NCBI RefSeq assembly: GCF_001428005.1
Contig: NZ_LMSB01000020.1
Coordinates: 1-58,299, forward strand
DNA from: Arthrobacter sp. Soil736
GTDB lineage: Bacteria; Actinomycetota; Actinomycetes; Actinomycetales; Micrococcaceae
Direction of reading: 5' to 3'
Length of the DNA: 58,299 nt
Shown here: positions 10,951 through 20,510 of the stretch, piece after piece
Numbering within the stretch: the stretch's first letter is position 1
Layout: each line of letters opens with the position of its first letter
Notes under the pieces: model-generated
The model's database searches: none
Told to the model about the DNA's origin: nothing
The model's input: only the letters and a program-made list of their open reading frames with translations
Translations under genes and position numbers: made by a program

Positions 10951-12506
10951 CTGAATCGACGCACCCGCTCGCCACCGTTCCCGAGGACGAACTGATTGCC
11001 CGCGCCGATGCGGACTCCCTCCGGCCGCGCTTCCACTTCGTTTCCCCGGCCGGTTGGCTCAACGATCCCAACGGCGTGAGCCAATGGAACGGCACCTATC
11101 ACCTCTTCTACCAGTACAACCCCGAGGGCGCGTTCCACCACCGCATCCAGTGGGGCCACGCCACCAGCGCTGACCTCGTCACGTGGACGGACCAGCCCAT
11201 TGCGTTGGAACCGTCGGCGGGCCCGGACGCCGACGGCTGCTGGTCCGGCGTGTTGGTGAACGACGGTGGCACGCCCACCTTGGTGTACTCGGGACGGCTC
11301 GACGGACGCGAGTTGCCGTGCGTCGCCGTCGGATCTCCGGATCTTCTGGACTGGACCAAAGTGGCCGAGAACCCGGTCATCGCAGCCCCGCCAGCCGGGG
11401 TGGACATCACCGCCTACCGGGACCACTGCGTGTGGCGTGAGGGCACTATGTGGCGGCAGCTGGTGGGCTCGGGCATTCGTGGGCGCGGTGGCACGGCGTT
11501 CCTGTACGAGTCGGAGGATCTGCGCTCCTGGGAATACGTCGGCCCGCTGTTCATCGGCGACGCCTCACAGGGCGATCCTGCCGATACCGACTGGACCGGG
11601 ACCATGTGGGAATGCGTGGACCTGTTCCGGGCAGGCGGGGGCTCGTTGGGTACGGTTCCTTCTTCTGGTGACGCGCCCGACGTGCTGGTCTTTTCCGCAT
11701 GGGACGACGGCGACACCCGGCACCCGCTGTACTGGACCGGCCGCTACTCGGGAGACTCTTTCGAGCCCGCCGGGCTGCATCGGCTCGACTACGGTGGGCG
11801 GTTCTTCTACGCGCCGCAGTCGTTCCTGGATGAGTCCGGCCGGCGCATCATGTTTGGTTGGCTTCAGGAGGGCCGCAGCGACGCCGCAATGGTGGAGGCA
11901 GGGTGGTCGGGCGTCATGAGTTTGCCGCGCGTCACCACCCTGGCCGATGACGGAACCCTCCGTTTCGCACCCGTGCCCGAAATCGAGAAGCTGCGCCGGG
12001 ACCACGTGGGCCTGCCGGGACGGGAGTTGGTGGGTGCCGGGGCACCTGTGGCTACGGGGGTGTCCGGCAGCCAACTGGACCTCGAACTGGATGTGCAGCT
12101 CGAGCCGGGTGCTGTGCTGCGACTGGGTTTGCTGGGATCGGCTGACGGTGGTGTCTCCGGCAAATCCAAGGAGGAAACAGTGATCGAGGTGTGCCGGGCC
12201 GCTGAAGGCGGCGGCCAAGGCACACTCCGCCTCGACCGTACTCGGAGCAGTCTTGATCCAACCGTTGATGTGGAGGACAAGTCCGGACCGCTCCCGATGT
12301 CCGACGGCCGGGTGCACCTGCGTGTCCTGGTGGACCGATCCGCCGTCGAAATTTTCGCCAACGGTAAGCCGCTCACGGCCCGCGTTTACCCGACCTTGGG
12401 CGGTGAGCACGTGAGCCTGGCCGCCGAGGGTACCGTGAGGCTGCACTCCTTCGATGCCTGGACCATGGCTGGGATCTTTGGAGGTGCCCGGACCCTCTTC
12501 CCCTAA
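10947..12506 (+). CDS. Intracellular GH32 beta-fructosidase (sucrose/fructo-oligosaccharide hydrolase)
   Basis: This 519-residue glycoside hydrolase has no signal peptide. The nucleophile motif is WLNDPNG near residue 35, a CWSG motif follows, and the acid/base Glu is in WECVDLF. The stabiliser motif reads YRDH rather than the usual RDP, keeping the catalytic Asp but not the Pro; ECP is ECV. The C-terminal beta-sandwich is complete, with LRVLVDRSAVEIFANG. It would release fructose in the cytoplasm from imported sucrose or fructo-oligosaccharide. The ATGA overlap with the last transport gene ties it to the importer operon. It is intact, unlike the secreted paralogue at 2945-3733. Confidence 0.93.
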   Translation: MTESTHPLATVPEDELIARADADSLRPRFHFVSPAGWLNDPNGVSQWNGTYHLFYQYNPEGAFHHRIQWGHATSADLVTWTDQPIALEPSAGPDADGCWSGVLVNDGGTPTLVYSGRLDGRELPCVAVGSPDLLDWTKVAENPVIAAPPAGVDITAYRDHCVWREGTMWRQLVGSGIRGRGGTAFLYESEDLRSWEYVGPLFIGDASQGDPADTDWTGTMWECVDLFRAGGGSLGTVPSSGDAPDVLVFSAWDDGDTRHPLYWTGRYSGDSFEPAGLHRLDYGGRFFYAPQSFLDESGRRIMFGWLQEGRSDAAMVEAGWSGVMSLPRVTTLADDGTLRFAPVPEIEKLRRDHVGLPGRELVGAGAPVATGVSGSQLDLELDVQLEPGAVLRLGLLGSADGGVSGKSKEETVIEVCRAAEGGGQGTLRLDRTRSSLDPTVDVEDKSGPLPMSDGRVHLRVLVDRSAVEIFANGKPLTARVYPTLGGEHVSLAAEGTVRLHSFDAWTMAGIFGGARTLFP

Positions 12507-12541
12507 CTCAGGATCCGACCATCTCTCTGAAAGTTAACTTC

Positions 12542-13537
12542 ATGCAATACCGCAAACTCGGCAACAGCGGCATGTACGTCAGCGCGATTGCCTTGGGCAA
12601 TTGGGCCACCCACGGCGAAACCGTGGATCAGGATGTAGCCACCTCATGCGTCCGCAAGGCCTTGGACCTTGGCATTACCACCTTCGACACCGCCGACGCC
12701 TATGCAGGGACCAAGGCCGAAACCATGCTCGGCGAAGCCCTCAAGGGTGTGCGCCGCGAGGGCATCGAGGTCATGACCAAGGCGTACTTCCCGACCGGCG
12801 CGGGCAGGAACGACCGTGGCCTGTCCCGCAAGCACGTCATGGAATCTATCAACGGCTCGTTGCGCCGTCTCCAGACGGACTACGTGGACGTCTACCAGGC
12901 GCACCGCTATGACTACGAAACCCCGCTGGAGGAAACCATGGGCGCCTTCGCCGACATTGTCCGTGCCGGCAAGGCCCACTACATCGGCGTCTCGGAGTGG
13001 ACGGTGGCGGAGATTCGCGCCGGCGCCGCTTTGGCGGCCGAACTGGGCATCCAGTTCGTGTCGAGCCAGCCACAGTACAACATGCTGTGGCGCGTCATCG
13101 AACCCGAAGTCGTGCCGGTCTGCGAAGAGCTCGGGATCACCCAGGTGTGCTGGTCGCCGCTGGCACAGGGAGTGCTGAGCGGCAAATACGGTGCTTCCAC
13201 CATTCCTGCCGGCAGTCGGTTCAGCACCGATGACGGCAGGCTGAAGACTGAGCACAAGTTCATGCAGCCTGAAGTCCTGGAGCGTGTGGAGAGGCTCAAG
13301 GCGATCGCCGACGACCTCGGCATGCCGTTGGCCACCATGGCGGTGGCCTGGGTGCTGGCGAATCCCAACGTATCGGCAGCGATCGTCGGGGCCAGCCGGC
13401 CCGAACAGCTCGAAGACACGGTCAAAGCTGCCGACCTCGTCCTCGGGCATGAAACGCTGCAGCTGATCGACGATGCCCTAGGCGACGTCGTAGAGCGCGA
13501 CCCGGCCAAGGTGGAATCTTTCCCCCAGCGCGTGTAA
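12542..13537 (+). CDS. Aldo/keto reductase (Kv-beta-like, AKR family)
   Basis: The 331-residue protein is an aldo/keto reductase of the voltage-gated-channel beta-subunit-like subgroup. Likely catalytic residues are Asp and Tyr in TFDTADAYAG, Lys in VMTKAYF and His in VYQAHRYD. The NADPH-binding end is AIVGASRPEQLEDTVKAADL. It starts 35 bases after the GH32 gene with only a weak RBS, so it is probably the last gene of the sugar operon. It might reduce a sugar aldehyde or ketone, but the substrate cannot be read from sequence. Confidence 0.92.
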   Translation: MQYRKLGNSGMYVSAIALGNWATHGETVDQDVATSCVRKALDLGITTFDTADAYAGTKAETMLGEALKGVRREGIEVMTKAYFPTGAGRNDRGLSRKHVMESINGSLRRLQTDYVDVYQAHRYDYETPLEETMGAFADIVRAGKAHYIGVSEWTVAEIRAGAALAAELGIQFVSSQPQYNMLWRVIEPEVVPVCEELGITQVCWSPLAQGVLSGKYGASTIPAGSRFSTDDGRLKTEHKFMQPEVLERVERLKAIADDLGMPLATMAVAWVLANPNVSAAIVGASRPEQLEDTVKAADLVLGHETLQLIDDALGDVVERDPAKVESFPQRV

Positions 13538-13575
13538 GTCGGGACCGCCAAAACAGGGCCAGTGCCCGCATCGAC

Positions 13576-13679
13576 GCTATTGAGGTTCCGGTAGATTTGC
13601 CGGGTGATGTAGTGCTTGAGGCTGCGGATGATCTCTTTCTTGTGCGTCCTTGGTTCGTGCGTCTGGCTACGTAGTCTCT
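13576..13679 (-). pseudogene. Remnant of an IS110-family transposase C-terminus
   Basis: Read on the minus strand this stretch encodes RDYVARRTNQGRT then, after a one-base frameshift, KKEIIRSLKHYITRQIYRNLN. That matches the conserved RTRxYVxKRxxEGKSxKEIxRCLKRYVARE segment seen intact at 58.2 kb in the IS110 gene at the right edge. The rest of the transposase is absent. It lies 39 bases after the aldo/keto reductase stop, marking the edge of the decayed region. Confidence 0.7.
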
Positions 13680-13997
13680 GGTGGCCTGATCGCGGTTCTT
13701 CTTACGCCGAGTTCCTTATCCCGTTCCCGCCAGCCGGCGACGGTCTTGATCTGCACTGCGAGCTAAGGACCACTGGAACAAGGCCGACCGTCTCGGTCCG
13801 GAAGACTCGTGCAAACGACGGTGCTTCCGCGCTTTCGGCCGGCGGGCGCGGCAACCTCTTAGCTCGCTGGAATATTGGCAAAAAGGAAGTGTTGACAGTA
13901 ATGATGGAATTGGCCTCGGACTGGGTCGTACTGGTGCCGGACTGGGCCGGATTGGCTATGTTTTCTGGACTTCCCAGTGTTTGCAGGGCTGGAATGC

Positions 13998-14020
13998 GGT
14001 TCGAGTCCCACCTCGGGCAC
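13998..14020 (+). other. tRNA 3'-end-like sequence (T-loop plus acceptor), possible attachment site
   Basis: GGTTCGAGTCCCACCTCGGGCAC has a canonical T-loop (TTCGAGT) followed by the spacing of an acceptor 3' strand. No D arm or anticodon arm precedes it and the 5' half of the T stem does not pair well, so it is not a complete tRNA gene. Such 3' fragments typically remain where an integrase recombined an island into a tRNA gene. Two hairpin terminators follow within 80 bases, as after real tRNA genes. The tRNA identity is not determinable. Confidence 0.5.
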
Positions 14021-14035
14021 GTGTTTTCCCTGTTC

Positions 14036-14053
14036 AGAGGCTTTTTAGCCTCT
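14036..14053 (+). terminator. Hairpin AGAGGC/GCCTCT
   Basis: AGAGGC TTTTTA GCCTCT forms a six-pair stem 15 bases after the tRNA-like end. The T-run is in the loop and not downstream, so termination here would be weak. Confidence 0.4.
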
Positions 14054-14076
14054 GAGTGTGCACATTTTGTGTTGTG

Positions 14077-14100
14077 AGGGGCCCCTTCGGGGGCCTTTTT
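14077..14100 (+). terminator. Rho-independent terminator
   Basis: AGGGGCCCC TTCG GGGGCCT with a TTCG tetraloop is followed by a run of five T, the classic intrinsic terminator form. It terminates plus-strand transcription from the tRNA-like remnant. Confidence 0.75.
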
Positions 14101-14412
14101 CATTGGTGGCCGGTGCTGTGGCCGGTTGCCTCCTTGCCTACCTGGAGCGACGGTTTGTCGTTCGATACCAGTTCATGGGCGTTTCTGGATCGGCCCACAT
14201 GACTTGAGAAAATTTGGTGCGGGTTTCTTCGTTGCTTCGTTGCTTCGTTGGGTGCTCACCAGGTTCCTCCTGCTCGGCCTATAGGTGGCTGATCTGCTTA
14301 TCCATGGTGGTTCCGGGGGAGGACGACGTGATTTGTGCACCACCGGTGGGGAACTTGGCCGCCGGACGTCCACAGACCGTCGGATACTTCCCGAAGGTGA
14401 GCCAACGTTGCC

Positions 14413-14508
14413 GTGGGAGAACTTGTCGCCTGGCTGTCCGGCACAGGAGCCCGACACATCACCGGAACCGCCCTCACAATCGACGGCGGGCAAGCATCAG
14501 TAATCTAA
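14413..14508 (+). pseudogene. C-terminal fragment of a short-chain dehydrogenase/reductase
   Basis: Thirty-one codons encode GELVAWLSGTGARHITGTAL followed by TIDGGQASVI and a stop. This is the hallmark C-terminus of classical SDR enzymes (GTAL-x-IDGG). Nothing upstream in the same frame resembles the Rossmann fold or the YxxxK active site, so only the tail survives. Confidence 0.7.
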
Positions 14509-15118
14509 GAGCAAGGCGGCCGGTCGGGGAAGGTTTATGCGTCGGCGTCGGACATGAGTGCGGGCGCCATAATGCCTGAGGTGAAGCGGTTGCAGCGCCG
14601 GCATAACCAGCAAGGAAGTTGAAGCAGCCCGATCCAGCGGGATCACTGCACCGCGGAAAACGTACCCGTGAGGAACTTCAGCACCGGCGCCCGGTGGCCG
14701 TCGTCGGGCGAAACAGGAAGAACAACAGCAGGCCATGGACGAGCCAGCAGAAGCGGGAACATTAGCGGCTGGGAATGTACGAATGTGCGGGCGGTAGCTT
14801 CCACTGAAGCTCTATTCCTGACCGGGGAGCGGTGCAGCTAGAGGCCTGGAGAGGACGGTCCCATCGCAGGGTCTCCGTAGACCACGAGCGAGGGTGCACT
14901 GACACGTCGAGCAGCGACGCAGAGAGCGCCGACGGGTCGGGCCGGATCGTCCAGGTATTCGAGCATGCGCCCGTCAAGGCCGCCGGGGCCTTAGGATTCT
15001 TCCCGCGGCGAGCCGGGTCAGGGTGAGTGCCGCCAGGTGTTACGCGTCGCAGTGTTTGGCGGCGGGAGCGTCTTTGCCGGTGACGATGCAGGTTTTTCCC
15101 GTTGGTGTCTTGATTTAG
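14509..15118. other. Region without recognisable genes
   Basis: Several open frames cross this stretch on both strands but none has a ribosome binding site, a family motif or consistent coding character. It lies between the SDR tail and the left end of the transposon and is probably decayed DNA. A tandem (CTTCGTTG)x3 repeat lies a little earlier at 14227-14250. Confidence 0.5.
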
Positions 15119-15223
15119 TGCCGTCGGCGGCGTCAGGCTGACGATGACCGGATAAGACGAACGGCCCGGCGTGAGATTTCGAAGGTCCACGCCGGGCCGC
15201 TCTGACGCGTAAAGGCCGCGCCG

Positions 15224-15874
15224 ATGCTCACGGTAAATCATGAGGCTTTCTCTGTCGAGTCGGACCTGGCGGGCGGGCGCCTGGCGTGCCCGGGGTGCAG
15301 GGGCAGGCTGCGTCCGTGGGGCTGGGCGCGGGAACGGCTGATCCGCCACGGTACCGGGGCAGGCCGGTTCGTGATGCGTCATCGTCCGCGACGCGGACGA
15401 TGCACTGGTTGCGCGGCCACGCACGTGCTGCTCGAAGCCGCCCTGGCTGCGCGGCGGGCCGATGCGGCCGCGGTGATCGCCGCCGCCGTTGAAGCAAAAA
15501 CCGCCGCAGCCTACGGGCACCGGAGGATCGCGGCCCGGCTGGGCCGGCCTGCCTCCACGGTGCGCGGCTGGCTGCGCGCGTTCGCCGCTTCCGCCGGCCC
15601 GATCGCCGAAGAATTCACTGCCCTGGCCCACCGTGACGGCGCGGACGCGGCCGGGCTCTGGCCTGCGGCGGCGCCGACACCGGCCGGCCGGGCGCTGGCC
15701 GCGGTGGCGGCGTACGCGGGTGTGCTTGCGGCCCGGTTCGGCATCGCCACTCTGGCGTGGCAGAGCGCCGGGCTCACCCGCGTGCGGGCCGTGGTTTTTC
15801 AGCAGGGCGTGGTGGCATGGCCGGGCGCAACACGGGCTGGCCCTTACGCCCGGCACGCCGGGCGGCAAGGGTAG
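15224..15874 (+). CDS. Transposon accessory protein with zinc ribbon and HTH (DUF6431-like)
   Basis: This 216-residue protein has two CxxC pairs in the first 70 residues (LACPGC and GRCTGC), a typical zinc ribbon. A helix-turn-helix stretch follows, YGHRRIAARLGRPASTVRGW. An Ala-rich C-terminus completes it. Similar proteins precede IS481-type transposase/ATPase pairs in actinobacteria; I recall the name DUF6431 for them. It is probably a DNA-binding helper of this transposon. It sits 63 bases before the transposase gene and appears intact. Confidence 0.7.
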   Translation: MLTVNHEAFSVESDLAGGRLACPGCRGRLRPWGWARERLIRHGTGAGRFVMRHRPRRGRCTGCAATHVLLEAALAARRADAAAVIAAAVEAKTAAAYGHRRIAARLGRPASTVRGWLRAFAASAGPIAEEFTALAHRDGADAAGLWPAAAPTPAGRALAAVAAYAGVLAARFGIATLAWQSAGLTRVRAVVFQQGVVAWPGATRAGPYARHAGRQG

Positions 15875-15937
15875 GACCAGCACCGGCTGATCCCTGCCGG
15901 GGCCATCGTTTCCTGACGTTTGGAAGGACCCTGACCC

Positions 15938-17377
15938 ATGACAGAATCCGAGCCGCAGCGCGGGCCCCTGGCCCGCAAGGACCGGGCGGAAAAAATCGCG
16001 TTGTTCCGCTACCAGCTCATCCGCGGCGCCGCGGACACGTCCCTGAGCACCCGCCAGCGCGGACCCCTGGTCCGCGCCCTGGCCGCTGCATCACATACCG
16101 GCCCGTCCGGCGAGACGGTGCATTACTCGCGCGAGACCCTGGACCGGTGGATCCGGGCCTGGCAGCGGGAGGGATTCGACGGACTCAAACCGCGGGAAAG
16201 GGCCGCCGGCCCGGTGACCCCGGAGACCGTGCTGTCCCTTGGCAGCGACGCTGAAGCTGGAGCGTCCGCACCGCACCGCGGCCCAGGTGCGGCGGATCAT
16301 GGCCGAGACCCTCGGCGACGCCCCGTCCGAGTCGACACTGCTGCGCCACTTCCGCACCCTGGACATCCCCACCGGCACGCAGGCGCAGGCCACCGGCCGG
16401 TTCGAAGCGGCCCGGCCGAACGAAATCTGGGTCGGTGACGGGCTCCACGGGCCCCGGATCGGCGGCCGGAAAACCTACCTGTTCGCGTTCCTGGACGATC
16501 ATTCGCGCCTGGTCACCGCCGCGCGCTGGGCCTTCGCCGAAGACGCCGTCAGGCTTTCGGCCGCGCTGCGCCCGGCCCTGCAGACCCACGGAATCCCCGA
16601 CGCGGCCTACGTCGACAACGGCTCGGCGTTTGTCGACGCGTCACTGGCCAGGATCTGCGCCCGGCTGGGCATCAAACTGATCCATTCCAGGCCCTACCGG
16701 CCCCAGGGCAGGGGCAAGATCGAGCGCTTCTTCAACACCTGACGTCCCAGTTCCTCTCCGAGATCACCGTGCTTGACGCCCCGGTCCAGACGACCGTCCC
16801 GGGCACCGGGGAGGATCCTGCCGGGACCGCGGTCGCCAGTCTGGCGGAGCTGAACGCCCTGTTCACGTCCTGGGTGCAGATGATCTACCACCGCGCCGTG
16901 CACACCACCACCGGGATGACGCCGCTGGCCCGCTGGGACGCGGGCTGGGAAAACCGGCGCCCGGACCGCCGGGATCCGGACGTGATCGCCGAAGCGTTCC
17001 GCTGGTCCGTGACCCGCAAGGTCACCAAGACCGCGACGGTGTCCCTGCAGGGCAGCACCTACCAGGTCGACCCAATGCTGGCCGGCACCCGCATCGAGCT
17101 GGTCTATGACCCGTTCGATCTCACCGGCCCGGTCGCCGTGACCGCCGCCGGCGGCATCCCGGCCGGGGAAGCGGTCCTGCTCGAGATCCGCCGCCATGTC
17201 CACCCCAAGGCCGTCAACGCCGCCAAAGACGCCGACGCGGGGGCGAAGAACGCGGCGTCCGGGATCGATTACCTGCGCCTGGTCGAAACCCGCCACAAAA
17301 CCACCCTGACCGGCGCCCCGATCAGCTTCGAGAAAATGGCCGCCGGCGCGACCGGAACCAATGGAGGACCCCGATGA
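15938..17377 (+). pseudogene. IS481/Tn552-like DDE transposase with two frameshifts
   Basis: Three frames together give a roughly 480-residue rve-type transposase. Segment 1 (15938 to about 16232) is the helix-turn-helix DNA-binding part with SRETLDRWIRAWQREGFDGL. Segment 2 (about 16236-16740) holds the catalytic triad: Asp in WVGDGLHG, Asp in YVDNGSAF and Glu in GKIERFFN. Segment 3 (about 16745-17377) is the C-terminal Mu-transposase-like beta-barrel. The first break fits one extra T near 16230 (CTTGGC for CTGGC). The second fits one lost C near 16740, creating a TGA right after FFNT. Both lie within otherwise well conserved sequence, so inactivation is recent or due to sequencing error. Confidence 0.85.
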
Positions 17378-18186
17378 GCATCTCAAACCTGCAATCCCAC
17401 TACGGCTTCACAGCCATGCCCTTCGGCCGCTCCATCCCGGTCCAGGCCCTGCACCCGCACCCCGGGCACCGCGAGGCGGTCGCCCGGATCCAATGGTGCG
17501 TCGCCCAGCGCCAGATGGGCGTGGTCACCGGCGAGGTCGGCGCCGGCAAGACCGTCGCCGTCAGAGCAGCCCTGGCACAACTCGAAGCCTCCCGCCACCA
17601 GGTCATCTACATCGCGGACCCCACGATCGGCATGCGCGGCATCCAGTCCCAGATCATCACCGCCCTGGGCGGGCAGCCAGCGTTCTACTCCGGAGTCCTG
17701 GCCCACCAGACCGCGTCCCTGCTCGCCGGGGAACTGGACGAACGCGCCCGCCTGCCCGTGGTCGTGATCGACGAGGCGCACCTGCTCGGCAACACCGAGC
17801 TGGAGTCCCTGCGGATGCTCACGAATACCGGGATGGACACCGGCTCGCACTTCGCGCTGCTGCTGGTCGGCCAGCCCACCCTGCGCCGCCGGCTCAAACT
17901 CGCCGTCCTGGCCGCCCTGGACCAGCGGATCTCCACCAGGTTCGCGATCACCGGCATGGACCTGGCCGAGACCGCGGACTACATCCGCCACCACCTCAAA
18001 TTCGCCGGCAGATCCGACACCCTGTTCTCCGACGACGCCGTAGCCGCGATCCACCAGGCATCACGGGGCTACCCGCGGGCGGTGAACAACCTCGCCGTTT
18101 CCGCCCTGATCGCGACCTACGCCGGCAACAAGGCCATCGTGGACCTCCCGGCGGCCCAGTCTGCGATCACCGAGAACAGCGAGTAG
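17374..18186 (+). CDS. Transposon AAA ATPase (ExeA/TniB-like)
   Basis: The 270-residue ATPase has Walker A GEVGAGKT near residue 53, Walker B VVVIDEAH near residue 130 and the ExeA/TniB-type core with PRAVNNLA near the C-terminus. It would act as a target-selecting or transposase-activating ATPase. Its ATGA start overlaps the transposase stop, so the pair was translationally coupled. It looks intact although the transposase is broken. Confidence 0.87.
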   Translation: MSISNLQSHYGFTAMPFGRSIPVQALHPHPGHREAVARIQWCVAQRQMGVVTGEVGAGKTVAVRAALAQLEASRHQVIYIADPTIGMRGIQSQIITALGGQPAFYSGVLAHQTASLLAGELDERARLPVVVIDEAHLLGNTELESLRMLTNTGMDTGSHFALLLVGQPTLRRRLKLAVLAALDQRISTRFAITGMDLAETADYIRHHLKFAGRSDTLFSDDAVAAIHQASRGYPRAVNNLAVSALIATYAGNKAIVDLPAAQSAITENSE

Positions 18187-18310
18187 GGAAAACCGCCGTC
18201 ACGAATGACGGCCACCACGTCAGGCCGACGACGAACGCCCCGCCGGAAACAGCCCGCGGGGCGTCTTCGTGCCCGGCCCGTCGTCACAGAAACCGACGCC
18301 GCCATCGTCA

Positions 18311-19767
18311 AATAACGCGGCGCCTAACACCAGGTCCGGATTGTCGTAGATGAGTGCCGTGGGCTTCTTGAGAAGGTCGACGGGGCGGGCTTCGGCACGT
18401 TCTCTGACCACCCAGACCGTGAAGTAGTTGCGCGGGATCTTCCGCTCCAGCGCATGCTGGAAAGGATCAGGACCGTCGGGTGGAGCTGTCCGCCGGGGAA
18501 CAACTGGGATCCCGGGCAGAACGTGCCCTCGCCAATGAAGACCCTGAACGCGATTCAGCGCCGTGAAATCGGGACGTTCGAGTGGTTGGTCGAGGGAAAC
18601 GAAACAGGGCTGCGCCTACGAACGTACCTCGTCGGGGTAGATACTTCGGGCGTTCCGAGACGACCCTAGTTCAGAACCCACATCCCTGTGAACCCCACCT
18701 GAGGGGAGGTAGAAGGGCCTGGATGCGCCAGTATTCGAAGCTCACCGGGTCGCCATTGCCCCCGGCCGCCGTGCGCTGAGCGTCCCACCGGGCCTCCCTG
18801 GCGAACCACTGCACCGGATCGGCTGCCATGGCCCAGATGCGGCTTGAATGCCGGACGGCCAGGGGAGCGCTGACCGGGGTGAACCGGACGTCTACGGCTG
18901 TTTTGTTCGCTATTACTGTCACGGTTTTTTGCGCGTTCTCCCAAGTTGCGACCCGCTCGCACCGTCCGCGCCCCGCGAACCCCGACTATCGGTTACCCGC
19001 GGGGGTCTGTGGCGCGATGTCCGTCTGGCGCCGTTCGTCCTGCGCGAAGCGCTGAACGTCGCGCTTGAGGACAACCGGAGCCGGGCTGTCACGACTTTGC
19101 CAGCTTCCGGTGCGCTGCCCACCTTCCGACGTCATATTCCTTTGGTCGAGATGATCCGCGCGTGGGCCACGTTTCCTGGCCGCGACCGCTTTGCGCTGAC
19201 AATCCACATGGTTGACCAAGTAGCAGCTTATGATCTGACTTCGGGTCGCATCGACGTCCCGCGGCTGTTCTTCACCGAGCCATCGAATGGATTAAAGTGA
19301 ACCAGGCTGACCTCAACACTATCCAAAGTAGGTAAAGAACCCCCTCAGGCAACCACGGCCGCGAAGCCATCAAGTTCTGGCTTCAGATTGCAGAGTGCGA
19401 CGGAAACATCACCAGGCTGCTGACACTCAAGGACCCCGCGTTTTCGCTCCGTCAGTTCCTCGACCTGCAAGGGATCGCAGGTAACACACGTGGAAGGCGG
19501 ACGTCGAGCCGCGGCCCTGCCTTGGTGGGGCGCCATGGACTCTCGAGGATGTTGATGTCTGGGAGCACGCCGTCGGAGTCCAGCTCTTACTCGAACGCAT
19601 CGGAATGCTGCGTGGGTCGACACTGCGCTTTGTTGAATGCTCCACCCCGCCAGTTACCGGAGGTGGAAATGATGCAACGCACCGCGCCCCCATTATGGAC
19701 TGAAAAGACGGTACGCCCCCGTTGGAGGACGACTCTTCGGATTCGAGATCCTAGGACACATCGATGA
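18311..19767. other. Decayed region with gene fragments
   Basis: No complete gene is recognisable. Immediately right of the transposon a minus-strand fragment (about 18480-18311) encodes IPRNYFTVWVVRERAEARPV and DLLKKPTALIYDNPDLVLG and is cut by the transposon end. On the plus strand about 18990-19300 encodes a plausible protein tail with PLVEMIRAWATFPGRDRFAL. Short coding-looking pieces also occur near 19355-19480 and 19550-19690. I cannot assign families to any of them. Together they look like several genes broken by insertions and deletions. Confidence 0.5.
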
Positions 19768-20262
19768 TCACACTTTGGCGTTCGGGTACTCCTGCCTGAC
19801 TAGTGCTGCCCAAGGCTCGGCTACCGTCTTTACCAAGTCGCTTCGGTGCTTCTGATCAAGATAGTGCGCCGTCTGCCTTAGATGCCAGCAGAACTGCTCG
19901 GCATGCGGCTGCGAAGGCTGATTCGCATTCGTTGTCTTCTGGGCCTTGGTGTAGGCGATCCACATTTGGGAGAGGTGGTAAGACAGCTCCGGTTCCAGAC
20001 TGAGCACGAAATCGGTGTTGTCAACGGGGTGTCCGAGGATTTCTTCATGGAGGAACCGTCGAGCGAGGTGGGTATGCCATGGTCCGTCAAAATCGCCCGC
20101 ATATGGTGCTGCCTCTGCAAGCTCTCGGCTGATGAGGTCCTCGAAGTTACTTCGCCTTCGTCGTGCAGCCATCGCCGGCCACAGGAGAGCCAGCATGGCA
20201 GCCGAAAGTGGCACAAACAGCACTTCGAGAAGGTCCTTGGCAGTTGTAAAACCGAGTTCCAT
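19768..20262 (-). CDS. Hypothetical membrane-anchored protein
   Basis: The 164-residue product has one N-terminal membrane segment at about residues 12-32 (LEVLFVPLSAAMLALLWPAM) followed by an Arg-rich cytoplasmic boundary AARRRR. The remainder is soluble, mostly helical, and rich in His and Trp. I recognise no family. It lies downstream of the CIS operon in the same direction but about 250 bases away. A protein of similar plan is encoded at 56363-56968. A spurious ORF is possible, but the membrane topology argues for a real gene. Confidence 0.5.
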   Translation of the reverse strand: MELGFTTAKDLLEVLFVPLSAAMLALLWPAMAARRRRSNFEDLISRELAEAAPYAGDFDGPWHTHLARRFLHEEILGHPVDNTDFVLSLEPELSYHLSQMWIAYTKAQKTTNANQPSQPHAEQFCWHLRQTAHYLDQKHRSDLVKTVAEPWAALVRQEYPNAKV

Positions 20263-20510
20263 TGAAATTATCCTCCAACGTGGTTATGACAAGGAGTTCG
20301 TGCACCGGAGTAGAAGCTGGCTGCCCAATTTGTCATATTGTCCGTTTCGGAAAAAAACCAGGGAAGTTTCAAGAGCTCCTGTGCAATGAACGTTTGGCTT
20401 ATTACTGCCTCCGGGCTGTCGACATCCGTCTGTGATTTTCCTGGTTTTCACGCCTTCGTGTAGAACACTTGCGTCCGGTGTCACAAACCTCTTCCGAGGA
20501 TAAGGCGGAT

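Larger units (their letters stand above)
15119..18310 (+). mobile_element. Three-gene IS481/Tn552-like transposon
   Basis: The unit carries a zinc-ribbon accessory gene, a DDE transposase (now frameshifted) and an AAA ATPase in one direction. Candidate terminal repeats are TGCCGTCGGCGGCGTCAGG at 15119-15137 and, inverted, CCGACGCCGCCATCGTCA at 18293-18310; their cores share GGCGGCGTC. No matching target duplication is visible at these ends, so the exact boundaries may be off by some bases or one end has decayed. The gene order transposase then overlapping ATPase parallels TnsB/TnsC and TniA/TniB pairs. Confidence 0.75.

Noticed and set aside
13985..14020. Complete tRNA gene
   Set aside because: Only the T-loop and acceptor-like end are present; no D arm or anticodon arm precedes it and the T stem does not pair well.
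13702..14103. 133-codon minus-strand ORF across the tRNA-like region
   Set aside because: It reads through the terminator and tRNA-like sequence and gives the usual spurious peptide pattern; no RBS.
14227..14250. (CTTCGTTG)x3 tandem repeat as a CRISPR or regulatory array
   Set aside because: Only three contiguous 8-bp copies without spacers; no CRISPR repeats or cas genes exist in the window.
14762..15883. 373-codon minus-strand frame
   Set aside because: It runs antisense across the zinc-ribbon gene and the transposon end, with no RBS and low-complexity composition.
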